DNA of 64,000 nucleotides from Nitrospiraceae bacterium (lineage in GTDB: Bacteria > Nitrospirota > Nitrospiria > Nitrospirales > UBA8639). Shown piece by piece: positions 50,943 to 60,726 of this stretch; the first letter of the stretch is position 1; each line of letters begins with the position of its first letter. The position numbers and the translations under genes are program-made. Location of the stretch: positions 481,845 to 545,844 of the forward strand of contig JACKFF010000002.1 in NCBI GenBank assembly GCA_020632595.1. Reading direction: 5' to 3'. The notes beneath the pieces were generated by a model that saw only the letters and a program-made list of their open reading frames with translations, did not search any database and was not told where the DNA came from.

Positions 50943-53543
50943 ATGGACCTTAACCGAATGACGATCAAATTACAGGAAGCCTTGCAGGCTGCCTCGGGGA
51001 TCGCAATGCGACGAAGCCATCAGGGGATTGATGTGGAACATCTTTTGCTGGCGTTGCTGGAGCAATCCGGGGGATTGGCTCACCCGATTTTAGAGCATGC
51101 GGGAGTCTCTCCGACCGCCGTGAAAAATGCCGCAGAACACGCGCTGCAGAAGGTGCCACAGGTGCAGGGAAGTGGGGCGCCTCCGGGGCAGGTGCATCTC
51201 TCTCCGCGCCTGGCAAAGGTGCTCAATCAGGCGGAAGTGGAGATGAAGGAACTTCGTGATGAATTCTTAAGTGTCGAGCATGTCATTCTGGCCATGGTGG
51301 CCGAAGGGGGCGTGTTTACCTCCATGGGCCTCAAGCGGGATAAGGTCCTCGCCGGTCTTCAGGAAGTGCGGGGTAATCAGCGCGTGACCAGCCAGGATCC
51401 CGAGGGCACGTATCAGGCCTTAGAAAAATACGGCCGGGATTTGACCCGGTTGGCCAGCCAGGGAAAGCTGGATCCGGTGATCGGCCGGGATGAGGAAATT
51501 CGTCGTGTGGTGCAGATCCTGTCACGCCGCACCAAGAACAATCCGGTCCTGATCGGAGAACCGGGAGTGGGGAAAACGGCCATCGTCGAAGGCCTGGCAC
51601 AACGGATCATCAAAGGGGATGTGCCGGATGGTCTGAAAAATAAACGCTTGATCGTGCTTGATATGGGTGCCCTGGTGGCGGGCGCCAAATTTCGCGGGGA
51701 ATTTGAAGAGCGGTTAAAAGCCGTCTTAAAAGAAATTCAATCCTCCCAGGGACAGATCCTCCTGTTTATCGATGAATTGCATACGGTCGTGGGGGCCGGA
51801 GCGGCGGAAGGATCCATGGATGCCGCCAACCTGCTGAAGCCGATGTTGGCCAGAGGGGAACTCCATCTGATCGGTGCCACCACGCTGGATGAATACCGGA
51901 AACATATTGAAAAAGATGCGGCCCTGGAGCGCCGATTCCAACCGGTGGTGGTCGATCAGCCGTCGGTGGAAGATACCATTTCCATTTTGCGTGGGTTAAA
52001 GGAACGGTATGAAGTCCATCATGGTGTGCGCATCAAAGACTCGGCACTAGTGGCCGCTTCACGCCTCTCCAATCGATACATCGGTGACCGGTTTCTGCCC
52101 GATAAAGCAATTGACCTCATCGACGAAGCCAGCGCGCGATTACGAACTGAAATCGACAGCATGCCTGCCGAAATGGATGAGATCTCCCGAAAAGTTCTGC
52201 AGTTGGAAATTGAACGGGAAGCCTTAAAGAAAGAAACCGATGCCGCCAGCCGCACCCGGTTAACCCATATTGAGGAAGAGTTGAAGGCCAAACAGGCCGC
52301 GCTGAATGACTTAAAAACCCAGTGGGATGCGGAAAAATCATCTGTCGGGAAATTACAAACGATCCGGCAGGAGATCGAAGGCGTCAAGCAACAGATCGAA
52401 CAGGCCGAGCGGCAGTATGACCTGAATCGCGTGGCGGAGTTGCGCTATGGCACTTTGCCCAAACTGGAAAAATCCATGAAAGACGAGGAAGAGCGGCTGG
52501 CCAATCAGCAGGGCACCAGCCGTCTACTTAAAGAAGAGGTCGATGAAGATGACATTGCGGAGGTCGTCAGCCGGTGGACAGGCATTCCCGTGAGCCGGTT
52601 ACTCCAGGGCGAAGTGGAAAAACTGCTGCACCTCGACGAATGGTTACACAAACGCGTGATCGGTCAGGATGAAGCGGTCAAAGCGGTGGCCGAAGCGGTG
52701 TTGCGTGCCCGGTCGGGCATCAAAGATCCCAATCGCCCCATCGGGTCGTTCCTCTTCCTGGGACCGACCGGCGTCGGCAAGACCGAATTGGCGCGGGCGT
52801 TGGCGCATACCCTCTTCGATAACGAAGCCAACATGGTGCGTATCGATATGTCGGAATATATGGAAAAACATACCGTGGCCCGGTTGATCGGCGCTCCGCC
52901 AGGGTATGTGGGCTATGAAGAAGGCGGGCAGTTAACCGAAGCGGTGAGGCGCAGACCCTTCTCGGTCATCCTCTTCGATGAAATCGAAAAGGCGCATCAT
53001 GATGTCTTTAACGTCCTCCTGCAGGTCTTAGATGACGGGCGGTTGACCGACTCACAAGGCCGCACCGTGGACTTCAAAAACACCGTGCTCATCATGACCT
53101 CGAATCTGGGCAGTCAGGATATTTTGGAAGCCCAGCAACGGAATATGGACTACGAAGCCATTCGCGCCTTAGTGCTGAAAGAAATTCAACAGCATTTCCG
53201 TCCGGAATTCTTAAACCGGGTCGATGAAATTGTGGTCTTCCATCCCTTAAAACGGGAGGAACTGGCGCAAATCGTCGAAATTCAATTGGAACGGCTTAGA
53301 GTCAGGTTGGCGGACCGGCGGATGTCCCTGGAGCTTTCGCCGGCGGCCGTGGCCGATCTGGCGGCGCGAGGCTACGATCAGGTCTATGGAGCACGTCCTT
53401 TGAAGCGCCTGCTTCAACAGGAGATCGAAACGCCGCTCTCCCGGCTGATCATTCAGGGCAAGGCCGTGGATGGGCAACGCATTGTGGGCGATCTGGTTGA
53501 CGGCAAATTCGTCCTCACCGCCAGGGAAAACGTCGAGGCCTAA
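50943..53543 (+). CDS. clpB: ATP-dependent disaggregase ClpB
   Basis: The 866-residue Hsp100 chaperone resolubilises aggregated proteins with DnaK. It has an N-terminal Clp repeat domain (about 1-145), first AAA+ with Walker A GEPGVGKTA and Walker B LLFIDELHTVVGAG, a coiled-coil middle domain (about 405-525), second AAA+ with GPTGVGKTELARAL and ILFDEIEKAH, and the C-terminal small domain. ATG 50943 has GAGGGGGA upstream. The heat-shock CIRCE element was not seen. Confidence 0.97.
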   Translation: MDLNRMTIKLQEALQAASGIAMRRSHQGIDVEHLLLALLEQSGGLAHPILEHAGVSPTAVKNAAEHALQKVPQVQGSGAPPGQVHLSPRLAKVLNQAEVEMKELRDEFLSVEHVILAMVAEGGVFTSMGLKRDKVLAGLQEVRGNQRVTSQDPEGTYQALEKYGRDLTRLASQGKLDPVIGRDEEIRRVVQILSRRTKNNPVLIGEPGVGKTAIVEGLAQRIIKGDVPDGLKNKRLIVLDMGALVAGAKFRGEFEERLKAVLKEIQSSQGQILLFIDELHTVVGAGAAEGSMDAANLLKPMLARGELHLIGATTLDEYRKHIEKDAALERRFQPVVVDQPSVEDTISILRGLKERYEVHHGVRIKDSALVAASRLSNRYIGDRFLPDKAIDLIDEASARLRTEIDSMPAEMDEISRKVLQLEIEREALKKETDAASRTRLTHIEEELKAKQAALNDLKTQWDAEKSSVGKLQTIRQEIEGVKQQIEQAERQYDLNRVAELRYGTLPKLEKSMKDEEERLANQQGTSRLLKEEVDEDDIAEVVSRWTGIPVSRLLQGEVEKLLHLDEWLHKRVIGQDEAVKAVAEAVLRARSGIKDPNRPIGSFLFLGPTGVGKTELARALAHTLFDNEANMVRIDMSEYMEKHTVARLIGAPPGYVGYEEGGQLTEAVRRRPFSVILFDEIEKAHHDVFNVLLQVLDDGRLTDSQGRTVDFKNTVLIMTSNLGSQDILEAQQRNMDYEAIRALVLKEIQQHFRPEFLNRVDEIVVFHPLKREELAQIVEIQLERLRVRLADRRMSLELSPAAVADLAARGYDQVYGARPLKRLLQQEIETPLSRLIIQGKAVDGQRIVGDLVDGKFVLTARENVEA

Positions 53544-53555
53544 CGCTACTGCTTC

Positions 53556-53606
53556 AATCCAACGGGGAAAAGGATCGTGCTGCTCCCCGTTGGATTGCCC
53601 TTCTCA
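53556..53606 (+). terminator. Terminator between clpB and the convergent orphan gene
   Basis: A 13-bp perfect inverted repeat AATCCAACGGGGA / TCCCCGTTGGATT (53556-53568 and 53584-53596) is followed by GCCCTTCTC, a weak T tract. Confidence 0.75.
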
Positions 53607-53620
53607 AGATTCCCGTCAAA

Positions 53621-56600
53621 TCACCTGCCAAGATATTCAATGAACAGCATAAGGAAATAGCCACCGGAAGGAATAGCAAAAGCCTTCAAAATGGGTTGCT
53701 CGGCAAAGGGGCAAAATGCTCCCTTCTTAAAGTTTTGCACTTCGCTGATGACTTTCTGCACCTGTGCCTTTCCTGGAGAGCTGGAATTCGTGCTTAACAT
53801 GGATGACAGAGTATTGAGTACCCGTCCCCGCGCGTTTTCAGCCGTTTGCCGGAAATGGAAGGCTGAAAAAACGGCCAACCCGATGTTGCTCCCTATCACG
53901 ATAAGAAGGCTGATCGGAAGATCCCAGTCATCAAAAAATGAAGAGCGTGACACAATCATGACCAGGACGATGATAAAGGGATAATAGATTAAGGTCCCAA
54001 CCACTTCCGTGAGCTGGCCGCAAAACCACAGACTGTGTTGAATGTTGGCCAGAGCATCTTTCCTGGCACTATGAAACCATGGTTCGCGTGCGCTATTCCG
54101 GGGTGGCCATTCCACGCCCGGCTGTAACACCCAATCCACCATCCGGGCACACAGCCGTGTGACATACACTACAAAAAACACCAGGAGCCACATGGTGACC
54201 ACGCTCAAAAAAAGGATCGCCTTATCCCAATTGAAGCACGTCTCACCCCGGCAGGGGGTGGTGGGAAATCCGATGAGGATGAAGATCGGAAGGGCAAACA
54301 GAACCAAGTAGACAGCCGTCTGGACGACCACACGGGATCCTGCGCACCGTAGACCCATTAATGACGTATAAATGCGCCATGTGTCACGCATCGTATCTTT
54401 AGGGGCTGCGCTGCCCCGTGAAAAATCAGGACCGAATGCCATCCACTTTTTCCATTCGAAGCATCCGGAACATTCTCCTGGAGAGAGATCGAATTCTGCT
54501 TCCAGTTGACGGAATTTAGCCTGCAGGGTTCTGTATCCCCGACAAAGAAAGCAAAGACTCAAAAAGAACGCCGCCAACCGGAGTATTTCAGTCGGCCAGA
54601 CACTGATCCCTTCCAGCCAGACGAACGGTTCTCCCTGTTCGAGTTGGTTGGTGATGGACACATATAGCCAGGAATAGCTGCCGACGACGGCGAACAAGAA
54701 GGCCCAGAACATGGGAGATTTGGCCGCCGCTCCGGCAAGATATACCGCTTTCCGGCTCATGGCGGCATAGATCAGCCAACTACTCAAAAGAATACATCCC
54801 AGCAGGAAGAAGGTTCGCATACCTATGAGGGGCGCCGGCTCTCCATGTTCCAGGTCCGGCCGTGAAACATGGATGGAGCGGGTGCCGTCACTCAGATCGT
54901 ACGCACCCGTGAGTCCGACCTCGAAAATTCTTGGCGCTCGCTGATGGGAGGGGTGGCCCGGGGTAGTGTCGCAGACCCCATCAGCAAATAATCCGGAAGC
55001 TCTGTGACACACGGCGTCGGGCGTAATAGCCAGCAACGTGGACAAGAACAACGAGGTTTGATAGGCATCACGAAACGGGGGAATCGACCCTTGCACCTTG
55101 TCATCAAGACGAAGGCCGAAATGGGAGGCAATGAGAAGATTTCGAGTCCATTGGTATTGGTTCGGATGTAAGAGGCGGGCATCAAGATCGGTGGTAAAGA
55201 AAAGGACGCCGGGAAATTCCATGCGTAGGGCCTGGAGAAGAAGCAGTTTATCGTAGACATCTCCAGCCAAAATCCCTATGGCCTTAAAGCCAGGACAGGT
55301 TGGCCATGATCCTTCTCCCACACGGTCCAGACACTCTTCGCGAATCCTTTGATCCTCAGCTTGTATTTGCAACGCCAGACGTCTCAAATAATCGAATTGG
55401 GCCGGGCCTTCCGGTCGTTCAAGACCTTTATTAATTTTCAAAAGGTTCTGGGAAAGGGTTCCGTCACTCTCGGATTTAGTTCCGGACGCCTTCGCACTCT
55501 GAGGAAGCTCACCGTCAATACCACGAAGGTAGCTAAAGCGATGGGCCCAATCAGGCCAGTCCACGTCCCCCAAATTCCTGATCTTGGTGACAAGATCAAG
55601 CTTTTGCGTACGATGAGTCACTTCAAGAAAGGTCAGTGGCAGTTTCCGCCCGTAGAGCGTATCCCATTCCCCGATCAAGGCAATGTGATCCGGTTCGTCG
55701 GAAAAATCGACGTTGCGTTTGCGTAATTCCTCTGCCAGTTCCCTGGCCAGTTCTTCGTCCGTCCCGATGACGCGATGCACATCAAAACCAAGGGATTTCA
55801 TATACTTCCAGCACTCTGCTTCGCTGGAACACTGATCCGTATCAATATTCAGGCCTTCAAACAGGACCGCCTCAGAGGCGGTGGCCGAATAAGAAAGATA
55901 CTGAATCGCGGTTGAATCCTCGGTGGGTGTATTTGAGGAAGACGCCATTCGATGTCTTCCCAGAACTTCACTGATCATGGCGCGTAGGGTTCCGGAATGA
56001 AACGGGCCTAACACCGTAAACGACATCATGGCATCAACGGAATCCTGCCGACTTCGCTCCTGTGGAGCATCAGGTACCGAATCGTTTACAAAGGCCACAA
56101 GGTGTTCCAGGGAGGCCAATGGATTTTTCTCCAGGTCTTGATCTTTGATCCAGAAAACCAGCACGTGGTCTTTTCCGGTGTTGTCCGGTTTAAACCATTC
56201 GAGAGGCACATCGAGGCCGGGACAACTTTCATCCCAGCAGGTGCCCTTTCCCTGAAGCTTTGTGCGATTCCAGGAAAAATATCTAAAAAATTCCCCTTCC
56301 TCGGGGATATACCCCGCCTCTCCAAGAGCAGACACCACCGCATAGCGATGTCGTAACCGGTATTCGGTTCCGGAAGTAAAGGGTGTGCCTTCCGTGACGA
56401 CAATCAGGGCTTTAAATGTGGGTGGGTGTGCCCCTATCGCTCTCGTGATCTCACGTAACTGAAGGCGTAAATTATGGTGGTCCTTGGTCTCTGAACCATT
56501 GAGAGCACCTTGGGGTGACGAAGCCACAGTCTGAGACTGATTGGTTTTGGGTTCGGCCTGCTTATGAGCCTTCACCGATGCGAAAGGGTCCTGCCACAGG

Positions 56601-56770
56601 CGGCTTTGCACTCGCTTATCACCAACGATCACCGTCTGGCTTTGTTGTTCATGAACGGGCCGATCACTTTTAAAGGGTTGTTGGTAAAACAAAATTCCAC
56701 CCAGCAGGGTGAGCAGAATTAATAACCCCGTAATAGGAATTTTAAAATCGTCGCTTTTTTCAGAGGACAT
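53621..56770 (-). CDS. Large multi-domain membrane protein of unknown function
   Basis: The 1049-residue protein has one N-terminal membrane helix (about 12-28), a ~600-residue soluble domain, and about seven membrane helices in the C-terminal 400 residues (first near MRTFFLLGCILLSSWLIYAA). The soluble part has a Rossmann-like or periplasmic-binding-like feel: ALIVVTEGTPF, YAVVSALGEAGYIPEEGEF, VLVFWIKDQDL, IALIGEWDTLYGR, and GILAGDVYDKLLLLQALR followed by VLFFTTDLDARLLHPNQYQW. I believe related uncharacterised proteins with the same TTDLDARLLHP segment exist in other bacteria, but no function is known to me. It stands alone. Confidence 0.75.
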   Translation of the reverse strand: MSSEKSDDFKIPITGLLILLTLLGGILFYQQPFKSDRPVHEQQSQTVIVGDKRVQSRLWQDPFASVKAHKQAEPKTNQSQTVASSPQGALNGSETKDHHNLRLQLREITRAIGAHPPTFKALIVVTEGTPFTSGTEYRLRHRYAVVSALGEAGYIPEEGEFFRYFSWNRTKLQGKGTCWDESCPGLDVPLEWFKPDNTGKDHVLVFWIKDQDLEKNPLASLEHLVAFVNDSVPDAPQERSRQDSVDAMMSFTVLGPFHSGTLRAMISEVLGRHRMASSSNTPTEDSTAIQYLSYSATASEAVLFEGLNIDTDQCSSEAECWKYMKSLGFDVHRVIGTDEELARELAEELRKRNVDFSDEPDHIALIGEWDTLYGRKLPLTFLEVTHRTQKLDLVTKIRNLGDVDWPDWAHRFSYLRGIDGELPQSAKASGTKSESDGTLSQNLLKINKGLERPEGPAQFDYLRRLALQIQAEDQRIREECLDRVGEGSWPTCPGFKAIGILAGDVYDKLLLLQALRMEFPGVLFFTTDLDARLLHPNQYQWTRNLLIASHFGLRLDDKVQGSIPPFRDAYQTSLFLSTLLAITPDAVCHRASGLFADGVCDTTPGHPSHQRAPRIFEVGLTGAYDLSDGTRSIHVSRPDLEHGEPAPLIGMRTFFLLGCILLSSWLIYAAMSRKAVYLAGAAAKSPMFWAFLFAVVGSYSWLYVSITNQLEQGEPFVWLEGISVWPTEILRLAAFFLSLCFLCRGYRTLQAKFRQLEAEFDLSPGECSGCFEWKKWMAFGPDFSRGSAAPKDTMRDTWRIYTSLMGLRCAGSRVVVQTAVYLVLFALPIFILIGFPTTPCRGETCFNWDKAILFLSVVTMWLLVFFVVYVTRLCARMVDWVLQPGVEWPPRNSAREPWFHSARKDALANIQHSLWFCGQLTEVVGTLIYYPFIIVLVMIVSRSSFFDDWDLPISLLIVIGSNIGLAVFSAFHFRQTAENARGRVLNTLSSMLSTNSSSPGKAQVQKVISEVQNFKKGAFCPFAEQPILKAFAIPSGGYFLMLFIEYLGR

Positions 56771-57065
56771 ACGTCACTCGCAAAAGTTTGCTGAAACCGG
56801 CTGACTGCCGGATATGGGTGTTCAGCTTCATCTCACCGCTGATGGTGAAGAAAATATTTGTCGTTGAACAATTCAAGATGGACAATGATCCAATGGCCTG
56901 ACACGGTGCGGTGCCTCACTACAGGAAACTCAAGATTCATGCGAGCGCAGAGGATGACCCTCTTGCCACGGAGGGAATGCATACCAAGCCCGCGTAATGA
57001 AAGAAAAAGAATGAAACAAAAGGAACGCCGATGAAAAACGGTCTAGGTGTTGAGTGGTCGATTGC

Positions 57066-57099
57066 GTATCCAATCAGATACGACTCTGTATCCAATCAG
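57066..57099 (+). repeat. 12-bp direct repeat pair
   Basis: GTATCCAATCAG occurs at 57066-57077 and 57088-57099 (22-base period), directly before the palindromic element at 57105. Confidence 0.7.
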
Positions 57100-57104
57100 G
57101 GTCT

Positions 57105-57238
57105 GTTGAAAAAAGCCGCCAGCGGCGTTCTCGCCATTTTTCCGTGCTCACGTACTCAGCGTACGCTCCGCGCGTAAAAACGGCTGCGGCCTTGCTGGAC
57201 GGACCCTTCGGGAAGACTCAGGGCATGCTTTTTTGAAC
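57105..57238. repeat. Dispersed intergenic element with inverted-repeat ends
   Basis: The ends GTTGAAAAAAGC and GCTTTTTTGAAC are inverted repeats (11/12). The interior has CGCCAGCGGCG, and the CACGTACTCAGCGTACGC segment with two GTAC sites. I recognise the pattern (Tgctcacgtact, gcgcggaaaa, GCTTTTTTcaac) as a recurrent REP-like intergenic repeat of Nitrospira and some proteobacterial genomes. It is non-coding and lacks a transposase. Confidence 0.65.
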
Positions 57239-57535
57239 CGACCCGGAGCCTTTGATGAGTAATCTAATCCTGGGCAAATTTGCCCTTGAAAATCTTTATT
57301 ATTCCACACTCGCAATCAGACACGTGGTCCTGTCATTCATTGAAGGAATGGACTCTCGTCATTTCCATAGAAAGAACGTTGGTGATCATTCTACAATTCA
57401 CCGGGGAAACCTATCCGGTATGTACACATTGAAGAAGTGTGTGTTTGGGATGTCATCGTCGACCCAGATTCGCAGACACGTCAAACCGTTATCGACCACG
57501 GCAGGGGGCACACTTGACCGGCGCATACCCGTTGC

Positions 57536-58189
57536 TCACTCCTTCGGTCCGACGGCTTTACAACGAAGCCGCAAGCCCGCAAAACCGCCATCGCCCCAGG
57601 AGGCCTCGACGCCGATGGCAATCTGGTTGCTCGGGCAGGACACCTTCTCGTGCCAGCGTGCACAGTTGGGGCGCCGGAACTTGTCACTGAGGTTGGCTTC
57701 GAAGAGGGTTCCATCCGGGCCTACACGCACGGCCCAGATTTCGGCCCCTTTAATCTTGTCGTCTTTCTTTTTCTTGTCGGTGGTGCAGACCTGAATGGAC
57801 TGGATAACATGATCGGCCTTGTCGAATTGAATCGTCTGTTTGTCGTGAACATTTTTTCCCGTGCACGGCGGCCGGGTGATATGGTTCGACGTGCTTTCTG
57901 CGGTATGGCGACCATTTAAACTCGTGCGCAGGGTGCCGATATAGCACGCCTCGTCGCTCCGCTCATAAAAGACGAGCCCGCCCAGCGCCCATTGATCTGC
58001 GGACGTGGTCGCAAAGGCATCGGGTGCGAGAGTTTTGACATCGAGCGTGCTGGTTCCGCCGGGAGCCGATCCGGACAACGGACTTTTACTGACCGTCCCG
58101 ATGACCATGGCCTCGGCCCATGCGTGGGCCGGTGCCAGGCCGGAAACCAGAATCGTCAGGATCACGCGCGCACATAGCCTGTGTGTCAT
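57536..58189 (-). CDS. Secreted hypothetical protein
   Basis: The 217-residue protein begins with a clear signal peptide (LCARVILTILVSGLAPAHAW, cleavage after AWA). The mature part has four to six Cys (for example DEACYIGTLR, RPNCARWHEKVSCPSN) that could form disulfides, and ends IAIGVEASWGDGGFAGLRLR. It is probably periplasmic or extracellular. No family recognised. Confidence 0.7.
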   Translation of the reverse strand: MTHRLCARVILTILVSGLAPAHAWAEAMVIGTVSKSPLSGSAPGGTSTLDVKTLAPDAFATTSADQWALGGLVFYERSDEACYIGTLRTSLNGRHTAESTSNHITRPPCTGKNVHDKQTIQFDKADHVIQSIQVCTTDKKKKDDKIKGAEIWAVRVGPDGTLFEANLSDKFRRPNCARWHEKVSCPSNQIAIGVEASWGDGGFAGLRLRCKAVGPKE

Positions 58190-58297
58190 CTCGCCTCCTT
58201 GCTGCGATGATTCTCGAACATGTACGGCAGAAAACTTTTCAGGACATCTGTGTGAAGAAATCGTTGAGGATCGCGGAAGATGTCGCTGTCAGGACGG

Positions 58298-58576
58298 TTA
58301 GTCCTTCTGACCGGTTTTTTTAATGATGTGATATCCGAATTGGGTTTTGACGACCGGGCTCAAACTGCCATGTCCCAGACGTTTGACCGCATCCTCAAAG
58401 GCTTTGACCATTTTGCCCGGCCCAAACCACCCCAGATCACCACTTTTGGAACCGCTGGGGCAGGTCGAAAACTCTTTCGCCAGGTCGGCAAATTTGGCCC
58501 CGGTTTTCAGACGTTTCCTCAGGTCCTCGGCCAACCCTTTTTCCTTCACGAGAATATGACTCGCTCTCCACTCCAT
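58298..58576 (-). CDS. Parvulin-type peptidyl-prolyl isomerase (single domain)
   Basis: ATG 58576 (AAAGGAG upstream) yields 92 residues, the length of a bare PpiC/parvulin domain such as E. coli PpiC. ASHILVKEKGLAEDL, FADLAKEFSTCPSGSKSGDLGWFGPGKMV (read in two parts) and TQFGYHIIK carry the active-site His/Cys/His-type residues of the family. Cytoplasmic, since no signal is present. Confidence 0.95.
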   Translation of the reverse strand: MEWRASHILVKEKGLAEDLRKRLKTGAKFADLAKEFSTCPSGSKSGDLGWFGPGKMVKAFEDAVKRLGHGSLSPVVKTQFGYHIIKKTGQKD

Positions 58577-58720
58577 AGGCTCTCCTTTCAAACCGTTCAT
58601 CACATTCGGGTCAACATACCCGCTTCACTTGTTAGGGGCAAATTATATGATGCGGTGTGAAAAAATGTCATCTCGAATCTTATGCGATGCCACCCAGGCC
58701 CAGACAGTTGGAGATGCCCC

Positions 58721-59791
58721 TCATGGCGTGGGGAGCGTAGAGGTGTCAGATTCCGGCGGAGTAAACACCTCGTTCATATGACTAAAGGAACCTCCCGGAG
58801 TCGGCCCCCCACTGATGACGTAAATGCGGTCATTCACGACCGCCGACCCGAGGCCGTGGCGTCCTGTCGGCATGGGGGCCATGGTCTGCCAGGCATCACG
58901 TGCCGGATCATACGCCTCGTTTTCACGAAAGGTTCCCTCCTCCTGTTCGCCGCCGAAAACATAGATCCGGTTACTCACACTCGATGCGGTGATTCCACTG
59001 CGGGCCGTCGGAAGATCTGCGGCCCGCGACCAGCGGTCGGTGACGGGGTCGTAAACTTCCGTGACCGTGAGATTCTGTCGATAGTCACCGTGCAGGCGCC
59101 CGCCGATAGCGTAAATGGTATTTGACACAGTTGCTGCTGCAAGATGATCGCGAGGGGTCGGCAACGGCGCTCGCACCGTCCAGGCATTGCGCTCCGGATC
59201 GAAGACCTCGACGGCCGCGCTATTGGCCTTTCGGTCGTAGCCGCCGATGGCATAGAGCTTCCCATCGTACTGTGCCACCGACAAAGCTCCGCGAGGGGTC
59301 GGCATCTGTGCGCGCTCGGCCCAAATATCCGTGGCTGGATTGTAGACATACACGGTGGCAACGGGATGCCAGACGCTGAGTCCCGATTGCCGGTACCCCC
59401 CAATGACAAACAGTTTCCCATCTGCCACTCCGATCCCCACATGGTGCAGGCCCACCGGCATTGGCGCTTTGGATGTCCATTGGTCGGTGGCCGGGTCATA
59501 TTCCTGGAGGGACGGCGTGATTCCGAGATTGATGATATTGCCGAAGGCGGGCTGTTCAAACCCGCCCACGACGTAAATTTTGCCGTTCAAGGCTGCGGCG
59601 GCCACCTCCGTCCGCATCGTGGGCGCAGGCTTGGCCGCGTGCCATACTCCCTGAGCCGGCTCCGTTGGCATCGATTGAGCAGATACTAAGGGCACCATGA
59701 GGCAGAGTGCCGTGAAGAACGGCAGAAGGATCAGGAGAGGGCTTACCAAAGGAACATGGCGCAGGATTACCGGGATGACCTGGTGTTGCAT
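58721..59791 (-). CDS. Secreted Kelch-repeat beta-propeller protein
   Basis: ATG 59791 gives a long signal peptide (ending SAQS) and 356 residues with six Kelch repeats, each with the pattern GKIYVVGG / W...APMP (for example KLYAIGGYDRKANS, NRIYVFGGEQEEG, DRIYVISGGPTPGG). It should form a six-bladed propeller in the periplasm or outside the cell; ligand unknown. An earlier in-frame start at 59872 would bury the signal and lacks a binding site. Confidence 0.9.
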   Translation of the reverse strand: MQHQVIPVILRHVPLVSPLLILLPFFTALCLMVPLVSAQSMPTEPAQGVWHAAKPAPTMRTEVAAAALNGKIYVVGGFEQPAFGNIINLGITPSLQEYDPATDQWTSKAPMPVGLHHVGIGVADGKLFVIGGYRQSGLSVWHPVATVYVYNPATDIWAERAQMPTPRGALSVAQYDGKLYAIGGYDRKANSAAVEVFDPERNAWTVRAPLPTPRDHLAAATVSNTIYAIGGRLHGDYRQNLTVTEVYDPVTDRWSRAADLPTARSGITASSVSNRIYVFGGEQEEGTFRENEAYDPARDAWQTMAPMPTGRHGLGSAVVNDRIYVISGGPTPGGSFSHMNEVFTPPESDTSTLPTP

Positions 59792-60275
59792 GGCTGGGAG
59801 TATAGCAATCGAGGAAGGGAAAATCTTCAATGTGCGTGATGACCCAAGCCAGCCGACCAAATGAAGCCGCACTCACCCACCCCTACAAGGACGTCGCGAT
59901 GAATGGCCAAACGCGAGAGAAGGCCATTTCGTGCCACAGGTCGCAGTGGATAGAGACACAGATATCTAGGCGACGGCCACGATATATTTGAGGGAGTCCA
60001 TCCAACATTTCTCAGAGGGGACCGGTGGACGAGCATCTCCTGAAACTTCCCATCCTGACAGGGCATGCATTGTCGGGAATTCCTTTCCCCAAGGATCACC
60101 TTGCGGGCTCCTATGATCAGGTATTTTCCTGCCGTCAATATGGTGACATTTTGGCAGAGGTCGGGTAATCTAGGCCCTCTGGGGGAGTGGAAATGAGGAA
60201 TATGTCCATCAAGGAGATTGGTCCCGGTTGACCAACCGTTGATGACCACTCTCTGCACCTCATGACAGGATAATT
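59792..60275. other. Intergenic region with one marginal small frame
   Basis: There are 484 bases. A 47-codon plus-strand frame from GTG 60025 to TAA 60168 has AGAGGGG four bases before the start and reads LPILTGHALSGIPFPKDHLA in its middle; it could be a small protein or a gene remnant but is too short to call. The reverse frame 59827-60510 overlaps the BON gene and was rejected. Confidence 0.4.
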
Positions 60276-60692
60276 GTGAAGTACGTAACAGGTTGTCTGA
60301 TAGTGCTGGGCTGTCTGACTCTAGCCGAGTTTTTGGATATCCCCTCCGTTTCCGGGGAAACACTCCCGGCCGCTTTCGAAGTTGCGTCCGCCGAAGTTGA
60401 AAATTCCCAACAAAACCTTCGTGACAGTGAGGGCACCACACTGACTCCCTTCGACCAGTCCAAAGGGAGTGAAGAGGATGTGGAGCTGACCCGGCGTATT
60501 CGACAGTCACTGATGGCCGATAAGACCTTATCCATGAATGCCCACAATATTAAAATTGTGACCCTGCATGGAAAAGCCACCTTACGGGGACCGGTGGAGA
60601 CGCATGATGAGCGAAGGCGGATTTTGAACATGGCCACGTTAGTTGTCGGCCTGAATAATGTGATCAACCTGCTGGAAGTTGTCAAAGAATAA
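60276..60692 (+). CDS. Exported BON-domain protein
   Basis: The 138-residue protein has a signal peptide (VTGCLIVLGCLTLAEF) and a single C-terminal BON domain (about 66-136: ELTRRIRQSLMADKTLSM, KIVTLHGKATLRGPV, LNNVINLLEV), a phospholipid-binding module of periplasmic stress proteins such as OsmY. GTG start 60276 with AGGATAA upstream. A glycine-zipper stress protein gene follows after 34 bases. Confidence 0.9.
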   Translation: MKYVTGCLIVLGCLTLAEFLDIPSVSGETLPAAFEVASAEVENSQQNLRDSEGTTLTPFDQSKGSEEDVELTRRIRQSLMADKTLSMNAHNIKIVTLHGKATLRGPVETHDERRRILNMATLVVGLNNVINLLEVVKE

Positions 60693-60726
60693 ATATCCTC
60701 GTGATCCCCCGGAAAAGGAGCATCAG

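Larger units (their letters stand above)
56771..57535. other. Gene-free region with repeats
   Basis: There are 765 bases without a supported gene. It contains a 12-bp direct repeat pair and a 134-bp palindrome-ended dispersed element (separate entries). A 180-codon plus frame (57252-57794) overlaps the real minus-strand secreted protein and was rejected. Confidence 0.5.

Noticed and set aside
59827..60510. 227-codon reverse frame
   Set aside because: Overlaps both the Kelch and BON genes, which have clear domains and signal peptides; no motif of its own.
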